A stretch of DNA of 7,331 bases from Oscillospiraceae bacterium. GTDB taxonomy: Bacteria > Bacillota > Clostridia > Oscillospirales > Oscillospiraceae. A program made the position numbers and the translations under genes. Of the stretch, positions 1-4,725 are shown one piece after another (position 1 is the first letter of the stretch; every line of letters starts with the position of its first letter). The stretch covers positions 1 through 7,331 of the forward strand of contig JAEDIZ010000103.1 of NCBI GenBank assembly GCA_016296635.1, given 5' to 3'. The notes beneath the pieces are model-generated. The model was not told where the DNA came from, did not search any database, and saw only the letters and a list, made by a program, of their open reading frames with translations.

Positions 1-107
1 ATAAACACAGGATTTGCGAGGTATTTTAATCTACTTAAGTGTCAAAGATGAGATTTTACATGAAAATTCGCAGAATAACAAGAGATTTTTTCTTTCTGCA
101 AAGATCT

Positions 108-119
108 GCGCTGCAGCGC
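108..119. repeat. 12-bp perfect palindrome upstream of yfmF
   Basis: The sequence GCGCTGCAGCGC is its own reverse complement and ends 26 bases before the putative -35 box of the yfmF promoter. It could be a protein-binding site, or part of the 3' flank of a gene to the left of the window. It could also be chance. The rest of positions 1-145 shows no credible gene and no recognisable RNA. Confidence 0.3.
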
Positions 120-145
120 GAAAACAGATACTTTCGGATTCCGGT

Positions 146-174
146 TTTACTTTTTTTGTATTGTGTGCTATCAT
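146..174 (+). promoter_or_regulatory. putative sigma-A extended -10 promoter of the yfmF-yfmH-lgt operon
   Basis: The -35 candidate is TTTACT (146-151), matching TTGACA at 4 of 6 positions. A 17-base spacer separates it from the -10 candidate TATCAT (169-174), which matches TATAAT at 5 of 6 positions. A TG one base before the -10 (166-167) makes it an extended -10 promoter. It lies about 40 bases before the yfmF start codon, and no other gene separates it from the operon. Confidence 0.55.
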
Positions 175-215
175 AGCGGAAAAGACAGTATTCCAGACGA
201 AAAACGGGTGAAAGA

Positions 216-1478
216 ATGAAAGGAAGAATTGAAATCCTGCCCAATGTATTTCTGACGGCGGTGCAGACGGATAAATTCAAAACGGGCTGCATGAGTCTGA
301 ATCTGCTCAGACCCTTGTGCCATGAAGAGGCGGCAGCGAACGCGCTGCTGCCGGATGTGCTGCTGCGCGGCTGCAGAAGCTTCCCGGATATCCGCTCGAT
401 CTCGGAGCGGTTGGACGAGCTGTACGGCGCCAGCGTGGGAGGCCTGATCCGCAAGCGCGGCGAGGTACAGACTTCGGGCTTCTTTGCCGATTTTGTTGAA
501 GATGAACTGGTGGGAGAACCCGTTTTTGCGCCGGTGATGGAGTTCGTATCCGAACTGCTTCTGCATCCGGTACTGGAGAACGGCTGTTTTTCACAAAACT
601 ATTTTGAGGGCGAAAAGTACAATCTCGCAAATGTCATCGCTTCCTCCGTCAATGACAAGCGAGCCTATGCCATGTCAAGACTGCGTCAGATTATGTGTGC
701 AGATGAAGCATACGGCATTGCAAGAGTCGGCGAGATGGAGGATCTTGAAAAGCTGGATGCGGCATCCCTTTATGCGCACGGGCAGAATATCCTTTCAACA
801 TCCCGCGTGGAAATGTTTTATATGGGAAGACAAGATCCTCAGCAGGCGGCAGAGGTTCTGCGAAGCGTTCTGACGGAGCTGCCGAGAAGCCGGTTCGTGG
901 AGATCGGCACGAGCGTCAAGACGGATGTATCCCAAATCAAAACCGTGACTGAGCAGATGGATGTGACGCAGGGAAAGCTCTCTATGGGCTTCCGTACCGG
1001 CTGCACGCTGCGCGATAAAGACTATCCAGCAATGCTGATGATGAACACCATCTTCGGCGGCGGTATTTCCAGCAAGCTCTTCGTCCATGTGCGCGAGGAA
1101 ATGAGCCTTTGCTATTATGCAGGCTCCGCATTGGACGCTCACAAGGGCGTGATGCTGGTCAACTCGGGCATCGAGTTCGATCAGTTTGAAACGGCCCGCG
1201 ATGAGATCCTGCGTCAGTTGGATGCCTGCCGTGCGGGTGATATTTCGGAGTATGAATTTGACTCCGCAAAGGGGTATCTTTTGTCTGATCTCAAGGCAGG
1301 AATGGACAGCCCGGGGCGTTTGGATGAATTCTATCTGAGCAGAAGCTTGGCGGGATTGGATGAATCCATGGAGGATCTGGCTGCGCGCATCCGCGCTGTG
1401 ACGAAGGAGCAGGTCGTTGAAGCAGCCGGAAAGGTTCAGCTGGACACGGTGTTCTTTCTTGAGGGGGTGCAGGCATGA
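216..1478 (+). CDS. yfmF: M16-family peptidase-like protein, YfmF type (catalytically inactive partner)
   Basis: This 420-residue protein has the two-lobed M16B layout. The N-terminal half (about residues 1-190) lacks the zinc-binding HxxEH motif: around residues 43-52, where it would be expected, the sequence is ALLPDVLLRG, so it should not bind zinc. The C-terminal half keeps the conserved M16 arginine and tyrosine (R293, Y300/Y301 in VREEMSLCYY). M16B enzymes usually pair one zinc-bearing subunit with one inactive subunit, and the next gene supplies the zinc-bearing one. In Bacillus subtilis the corresponding pair is YmfF/YmfH; databases use the name 'EF-P 5-aminopentanol modification-associated protein YfmF/YfmH', although the biochemical role is poorly defined. 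The start at 216 is supported by GGTGA at 207-211 and an unbroken domain start (MKGRIEILPNVFL). The stop overlaps the next start by ATGA. No elongation factor P gene is visible here, so the EF-P link comes only from the family name. Confidence 0.87.
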   Translation: MKGRIEILPNVFLTAVQTDKFKTGCMSLNLLRPLCHEEAAANALLPDVLLRGCRSFPDIRSISERLDELYGASVGGLIRKRGEVQTSGFFADFVEDELVGEPVFAPVMEFVSELLLHPVLENGCFSQNYFEGEKYNLANVIASSVNDKRAYAMSRLRQIMCADEAYGIARVGEMEDLEKLDAASLYAHGQNILSTSRVEMFYMGRQDPQQAAEVLRSVLTELPRSRFVEIGTSVKTDVSQIKTVTEQMDVTQGKLSMGFRTGCTLRDKDYPAMLMMNTIFGGGISSKLFVHVREEMSLCYYAGSALDAHKGVMLVNSGIEFDQFETARDEILRQLDACRAGDISEYEFDSAKGYLLSDLKAGMDSPGRLDEFYLSRSLAGLDESMEDLAARIRAVTKEQVVEAAGKVQLDTVFFLEGVQA

Positions 1479-2749
1479 TCCGAAAAGATTTTGAACGGCT
1501 GGGTGAGCACTATTTCGAAGAACGGCTGGAAAACGGTCTGCTGATCCGCGTCATTGAGAAACCGGGCTTTGCCAGAAAATATGCGTTTATGGCAACGGAC
1601 TTCGGATCCAATGATACCAGCTTTCTGCTCGACGGAGTTCGCTGCAGTACGCCTGCTGGCGTGGCACATTATCTGGAGCATAAGATGTTTGATCTACCGG
1701 AAGGCAACGCCATGGAGATGTTTGCAAAGCTGGCCGGCAGCAACAATGCGTTTACAAGCTATGCCATGACGGCCTACTATGTTTCCTGCACGGACCATTT
1801 TGAAGAAAATCTTTCCGTGCTTCTGCGGCTTGTGACAACGCCGTATTTTATGCCGGAAAGCGTGGAAAAAGAACGCGGCATCATTGCGCAGGAAATCCGG
1901 ATGTATGAAGACAGCCCAGACAGTGCCGTGCAGGAAAATCTGATGGCGGCCATGTATCACCATCATCCGATCCGTGTGGGCATTGCCGGAACGGTGGAAA
2001 GCATTCAGGAGATTACGGCCGAAATGCTCAATACCTGCCACAAGGCGTTTTACGATCCGAGCAATATGATGCTCTGCGTGATCGGCGATGTGGATGCGCA
2101 GGCGGTGATTGAGCAGGTCAGACGCGAAACGCCGCCTTCCTGCGAGCAGAAAACAGAGCGGGATTACGGGCAGGCAGAGCCGCTCACTGTTGTAGAGCCC
2201 CGGGTCGAGGCACGCATGGAGGTTTCCATGCCGACCTTTGCCATCGGATTCAAGGCCGAGCCGGCCAAGAGTCCGGAAGAGAGTATGCGGATGGAAATCA
2301 TCGGCGAGCTGGCAGCGGAGATCCTGGCGGGGGAATCCGCGCCTTTATATACAAAACTCTATGAGCAGCAGCTCATCGATTCCGACTTCTCCATGGGATT
2401 CGAGTCCATGAAGGGCATGGCGATGCTGGAGGCCTACGGTGACAGCGAGGATCCCGATGCCGTTTTGCAGGCGCTGGAGGAGGAAGCTGCCCGCATAGTC
2501 GAGCAGGGCGTGGAGGAAAAACAGTTTGTGCGGCTGAAGAAATCCATGCTGGGCAGACGCCTGCGGGATCTGGATTCCTTTGAGGGCGTTTGCTACCGCA
2601 CCTGCGCTTATTATTTTGAAGGCACGGAATATCTGGATTATCCGCAAATGTTTGATACGGTTACTAGCCGGGATGTGGAACTTTTCCTGAAGCAGACCGT
2701 CCAAAAAGAGCGGGCAGCCATTTCCGTCATTTATCCGAAGGAAGTTTAA
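1475..2749 (+). CDS. yfmH: M16 zinc metallopeptidase, YfmH type
   Basis: This 424-residue protein is the predicted catalytic member of the M16B pair. The inverted zinc motif HYLEH is at residues 65-69: H65 and H69 bind zinc and E68 is the general base. The downstream helix EKERGIIAQE supplies E133 and E140, with E140 the likely third zinc ligand, 71 residues after H69; the 7-residue Glu spacing is typical of M16. The segment NNAFTSYAMTAYYVSC after the zinc motif also fits the family. There is no signal peptide or membrane segment, so it should act in the cytoplasm. Its start overlaps the yfmF stop and is preceded by a GA-rich GAGGGGGTG site (1461-1469), which implies coupled, roughly equimolar expression with yfmF. 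Family knowledge ties this pair loosely to EF-P modification in B. subtilis. The substrate is unknown. The M16 call is secure; the YfmH assignment rests on the pairing and overall resemblance. Confidence 0.9.
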   Translation: MIRKDFERLGEHYFEERLENGLLIRVIEKPGFARKYAFMATDFGSNDTSFLLDGVRCSTPAGVAHYLEHKMFDLPEGNAMEMFAKLAGSNNAFTSYAMTAYYVSCTDHFEENLSVLLRLVTTPYFMPESVEKERGIIAQEIRMYEDSPDSAVQENLMAAMYHHHPIRVGIAGTVESIQEITAEMLNTCHKAFYDPSNMMLCVIGDVDAQAVIEQVRRETPPSCEQKTERDYGQAEPLTVVEPRVEARMEVSMPTFAIGFKAEPAKSPEESMRMEIIGELAAEILAGESAPLYTKLYEQQLIDSDFSMGFESMKGMAMLEAYGDSEDPDAVLQALEEEAARIVEQGVEEKQFVRLKKSMLGRRLRDLDSFEGVCYRTCAYYFEGTEYLDYPQMFDTVTSRDVELFLKQTVQKERAAISVIYPKEV

Positions 2750-2762
2750 GGAGGCACGCAGA

Positions 2763-3638
2763 ATGTTTCTTGTTTCGCCAATTACATTCCCCAATCTTGG
2801 AATCGAAGTCAACCCAAGCCCCGTAGCGTTCACGGTTTTCGGGAAAGATATTTACTGGTACGGTCTGATCATTGCCGTCGGATTTATCCTTGCGGTCTGC
2901 TATATGATGGTCCGGGCGCCGCTTTTCGGTCTGACAAGCGATGATGCTCTGGACGAAGTTCTTTGGGCGGTGCCCATCGGTGTGATCTGTGCAAGAGCCT
3001 ATTACTGCATTTTCTACTGGGAGCTTTATAAAGACAATCCCATTTCTGTGTTTTACATCTGGGAAGGCGGTCTTGCGATTTACGGCGGCGTCATCGGCGG
3101 CGCGATCACGGTATTCCTTGTGAGCAAGATTAAGAAAATCAAGACCGGCACGATGCTGGATATGGCCGGCATGGCTGTCATTATCGGTCAGTTCTGCGGC
3201 CGCTGGGGCAACTTCATGAACAGAGAAGCTTTCGGCACCGAAACGGATTCCTTCTTCAAAATGGGACTTCAGAATGCGGCCGGTACCGTTACCTATTATC
3301 ATCCGACTTTTTTGTATGAGTCTGTGTGGAATCTGATCGGGTTTATCGGATTGCATTTCTTTACAAAAAAGAGAAAGTTTGACGGGGAAATGTTCCTGCT
3401 GTATCTCGCATGGTATGGCCTCGGAAGAGCATGGATCGAAGGACTGCGCATGGACAGCCTCTACCTTTTCTCTACCGGAATCCGTGTCAGCCAGCTTGTT
3501 GCGGCAGTTTCTTTCCTTGCGGCAGTTACGATTCTGATCTGCGTTCTGAAAATCAGAAAGCCGGATTCGGCTGATCTTTATGTAAACCAAAAAAAGCGCG
3601 AAGCAGAAGCGGCACAGGAGAATAGTGACAAACTGTAA
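2763..3638 (+). CDS. lgt: prolipoprotein diacylglyceryl transferase (Lgt)
   Basis: Lgt moves diacylglycerol from phosphatidylglycerol to the lipobox cysteine of prelipoproteins, the first step of lipoprotein maturation in the cytoplasmic membrane. The 291-residue length and the multiple hydrophobic segments (for example residues 33-50, 65-85, 104-120, 131-145, 189-200, 210-222 and 241-262) fit the family. The signature GRWGNFMNREAFG is at 146-158; R147, N150, N153 and E155 match conserved positions. Further family motifs are YWYGLIIAVGF near residue 31, HPTFLYES at 180-187, and GRAWIEGLRMD at 221-231, which carries the second essential arginine region. The position of E. coli His103 (in HGG) is tyrosine here (Y107 in AIYGG), a variant I believe is seen in other Firmicutes. 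The C-terminal 25 residues are a hydrophilic, charged tail. AAGGAGG (2748-2754) overlaps the yfmH stop and sits 8 bases before the ATG, so lgt is the third gene of the operon. Confidence 0.96.
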   Translation: MFLVSPITFPNLGIEVNPSPVAFTVFGKDIYWYGLIIAVGFILAVCYMMVRAPLFGLTSDDALDEVLWAVPIGVICARAYYCIFYWELYKDNPISVFYIWEGGLAIYGGVIGGAITVFLVSKIKKIKTGTMLDMAGMAVIIGQFCGRWGNFMNREAFGTETDSFFKMGLQNAAGTVTYYHPTFLYESVWNLIGFIGLHFFTKKRKFDGEMFLLYLAWYGLGRAWIEGLRMDSLYLFSTGIRVSQLVAAVSFLAAVTILICVLKIRKPDSADLYVNQKKREAEAAQENSDKL

Positions 3639-3665
3639 ACTTTTTGGAAACTCTGCCCGTGAATA

Positions 3666-3694
3666 TGCACAGACAAAGGAATCTGTGCTATACT
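3666..3694 (+). promoter_or_regulatory. putative promoter of the small acidic protein gene
   Basis: The -10 candidate TATACT (3689-3694) is preceded by TG one base upstream (3686-3687), an extended -10. The -35 candidate TGCACA (3666-3671) lies 17 bases upstream and matches TTGACA at 4 of 6 positions. The predicted transcript would start near 3701, shortly before the ribosome binding site AAGGAG (3713-3718). The promoter lies in the 88-base gap after lgt, so the small gene can be transcribed apart from the operon. Confidence 0.6.
3667..3688. repeat. 7-bp inverted repeat lying between the -35 and -10 boxes
   Basis: The arms GCACAGA (3667-3673) and TCTGTGC (3682-3688) are exact reverse complements separated by 8 bases. 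They span almost the whole promoter spacer and the right arm abuts the -10 box. This placement suits a repressor or activator operator better than a terminator, because no run of T follows. A hairpin terminator for lgt is the weaker alternative. Confidence 0.45.
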
Positions 3695-3726
3695 GAATAC
3701 AGAAATATACGAAAGGAGCAAATCAT

Positions 3727-4107
3727 ATGAACTTCAACGAAAACTTTGAAACTGTAAAGAATTTTGCACGCGAAACTGCTATGAGTGCAGCTGAAAAGGC
3801 AAAGAATCTTGCCTCCATCGCAAAGGCCAATGTGTCTATCTATGCCGAGGAGGACAAGATCCGTAAGGCAGAGCTGGAGCTCGGCAAGCTGTATTACCGC
3901 GATTATGCAGTCGGCGAGGAAATGGACATGGCAGAGTATCTGCCCTGGTGCCAGAAGATCGACGAGTCCCAGCAGCTGATCGCACAGCTGAAGGACACCA
4001 TCGATGATCTTCGTGCGGCAGGCGCTCCCAGGGATGCAGAAGTTGTTGAGCAGGAAGCTTCGGAATGCGAGATCAGCATTCAGCCGGAAGAAACAACCGA
4101 AGAATAA
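3727..4107 (+). CDS. small acidic helical protein of unknown function
   Basis: I do not assign a function to this 126-residue protein. It has no signal peptide and no membrane segment. Residues about 1-40 form an Ala/Lys-rich, probably amphipathic helix (repeated AEKAKN and AKAN patterns). This is followed by a helical segment at about 41-98 with an ELGKLYYRDY motif and a heptad-like stretch (QQLIAQLKDTIDDLR). The last 28 residues are strongly acidic and probably disordered, ending in PEETTEE. From memory, the first hundred residues resemble small clostridial proteins that end in a CxxC zinc ribbon; here the tail has one Cys (in SECEIS) and no ribbon. Start choice is clear: AGGAG (3714-3718) lies 8 bases before the ATG. 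All nine lysine codons are AAG and most Leu codons are CTG, unlike the mixed usage in lgt. With its own promoter and a strong ribosome binding site, this suggests high expression. It appears monocistronic. Confidence 0.75.
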   Translation: MNFNENFETVKNFARETAMSAAEKAKNLASIAKANVSIYAEEDKIRKAELELGKLYYRDYAVGEEMDMAEYLPWCQKIDESQQLIAQLKDTIDDLRAAGAPRDAEVVEQEASECEISIQPEETTEE

Positions 4108-4115
4108 GAAATTCA

Positions 4116-4144
4116 GCAGGCGCATTCGAAAAGAATGCGCCTGC
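4116..4144 (+). terminator. 12-bp perfect stem-loop after the small acidic protein gene
   Basis: The arm GCAGGCGCATTC (4116-4127) pairs perfectly with GAATGCGCCTGC (4133-4144) across a 5-base GAAAA loop, beginning 9 bases after the stop codon. The stem is GC-rich and the bases after it are GTTCTTAC, only a weak T tract. It is probably the primary intrinsic terminator or a 3'-end stabilising hairpin of this transcript. Confidence 0.7.
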
Positions 4145-4150
4145 GTTCTT

Positions 4151-4200
4151 ACGGGAAGAAATGAACGGGCGGCTTTTTTATGAAGCCGCCCGTTTCCCGT
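4151..4200 (+). terminator. second long stem-loop in the same gap
   Basis: The arm AACGGGCGGCTT (4164-4175) pairs with AAGCCGCCCGTT (4183-4194), a 12-bp perfect stem with a 7-base loop. An outer helix, ACGGGAA (4151-4157) with TTCCCGT (4194-4200), can extend it past a 6-base left-side bulge (the two helices compete for base 4194). Downstream lies TTTCCCGTTTA, moderately T-rich. It could back up the first terminator. Confidence 0.6.
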
Positions 4201-4204
4201 TTAC

Positions 4205-4239
4205 GCCGCACTCTGCTGGCCGGCAGATGCGGCTTTACT
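4205..4239 (+). terminator. third stem-loop with a T-rich tail, abutting the marR promoter
   Basis: GCCGCA (4205-4210) pairs with TGCGGC (4228-4233) and TCTGC (4212-4216) pairs with GCAGA (4223-4227). This gives an 11-bp stem with a single bulged C at 4211 and a 6-base loop. TTTACTTT follows at once, a plausible terminator tail, and the same bases contain the candidate -35 box of the next promoter. It would shield the regulator gene from read-through. Confidence 0.5.
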
Positions 4240-4262
4240 TTCGACAGCTTGCGTGGTATAAT
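4234..4262 (+). promoter_or_regulatory. extended -10 promoter of the marR-ABC exporter operon
   Basis: The -10 box is a perfect TATAAT (4257-4262) with TG one base upstream (4254-4255). The -35 candidate TTTACT (4234-4239) lies 17 bases away, the same hexamer and spacing as in the yfmF promoter. Transcription should start near 4269, inside the palindrome described next. Confidence 0.75.
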
Positions 4263-4280
4263 TGTTGCGAACGCAACGAT
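4261..4280. promoter_or_regulatory. candidate MarR operator (20-bp near-perfect palindrome)
   Basis: The arms ATTGTTGCG (4261-4269) and CGCAACGAT (4272-4280) are reverse complements with one mismatch, around a central AA; the inner core GTTGCG/CGCAAC is exact. The site overlaps the last two bases of the -10 box and the predicted start of transcription, so a bound dimer would block RNA polymerase. Palindromes of this size at their own promoters are typical of MarR-family regulators, and the next gene encodes one. Confidence 0.75.
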
Positions 4281-4281
4281 T

Positions 4282-4286
4282 GGAGG
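4282..4286 (+). promoter_or_regulatory. ribosome binding site that fixes the marR start
   Basis: GGAGG lies 7 bases before ATG 4294. The in-frame ATG at 4180 has no such site, lies inside a stem-loop and upstream of the promoter, and would add 38 residues unlike a MarR N-terminus. Position 4294 is therefore the start. Confidence 0.85.
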
Positions 4287-4293
4287 CGCGCCG

Positions 4294-4725
4294 ATGGATT
4301 TACTTTCTATGGATATGCATGATATCACCCGCTGTCAGAATCAGAACCGGCGGGAGTTTATGGCGCAGTTTGAGCTGGAGGGACTGCATGCCAAATATAT
4401 TGAAGCGCTCTGCAGGGAACCGGGTATTTCGCAGGAGCGGCTGTCAAAGAAACTTTATGTAAACAAGAGCAATGTGGCAAGGCAGCTCAGTTCTCTGGAA
4501 AAGCTGGGCTGGATTATCAGAGAGCAGGATGCGGCTGATAAGCGCGTTCTGCGTGTGTATCCCACGCAGAAGGCAGAGGATATTTATTCGAAAATTACCG
4601 CAATGGAGCAGCAATGGGATGTCTTCATTACGGAGGGACTGACCGAGGAAGAACGGCAGATTGCGGCGATTCTTCTGCGGAAGATGAAAAAGCAGGCGGA
4701 TGTATTTATGGAGAAGCGCGCATGA
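4294..4725 (+). CDS. MarR-family winged helix-turn-helix regulator
   Basis: This 143-residue protein has the usual length and layout of a MarR regulator: an N-terminal dimerisation helix, a winged helix-turn-helix, and C-terminal dimerisation helices (about 94-140). The sequence from about residue 44, GISQERLSKKLYVNKSNVARQLSSLEKLGWI, contains the helix-turn-helix, with the recognition helix near 56-70. The wing carries the family-typical DKR (82-84) followed by LRVYPT. Such proteins bind palindromic operators as dimers and usually release them on binding a small ligand. The operator-like palindrome at its own promoter suggests autorepression. Its stop overlaps the start of the ABC transporter gene by ATGA, so it is translationally coupled to the exporter and most likely controls it. 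The inducer cannot be read from the sequence. An activator role is possible but less likely given the operator position. Confidence 0.9.
   Translation: MDLLSMDMHDITRCQNQNRREFMAQFELEGLHAKYIEALCREPGISQERLSKKLYVNKSNVARQLSSLEKLGWIIREQDAADKRVLRVYPTQKAEDIYSKITAMEQQWDVFITEGLTEEERQIAAILLRKMKKQADVFMEKRA

Noticed and set aside
14..211. 65-residue open frame starting with TTG upstream of yfmF
   Set aside because: It has no ribosome binding site, its composition is unlike its neighbours, and it runs through the predicted promoter at 146-174.
1694..2041. Minus-strand open frame within yfmH
   Set aside because: It overlaps the zinc motif region of a clear M16 peptidase gene and has no motif or ribosome binding site of its own.
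2727..3590. 287-codon open frame on the minus strand, antisense to lgt
   Set aside because: The + strand encodes a clear Lgt with all signature motifs; the antisense product is His/Asp/Arg-rich, lacks recognisable motifs, and is a shadow of lgt codon use.
4285..4292. GGCGCGCC palindrome between the marR ribosome binding site and start codon
   Set aside because: Eight bases in a GC-rich context is easily chance, and the larger palindrome just upstream is a much better operator candidate.
4180..4293. Upstream in-frame ATG extending the MarR protein by 38 residues
   Set aside because: It lies within a stem-loop and upstream of the promoter, with no ribosome binding site; ATG 4294 has GGAGG at proper spacing.
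4614..4721. Upstream in-frame start extending the first ABC subunit by 36 residues into marR
   Set aside because: The extension is out-of-frame marR sequence; ATG 4722 has a ribosome binding site, an ATGA overlap and a normal exporter N-terminus.
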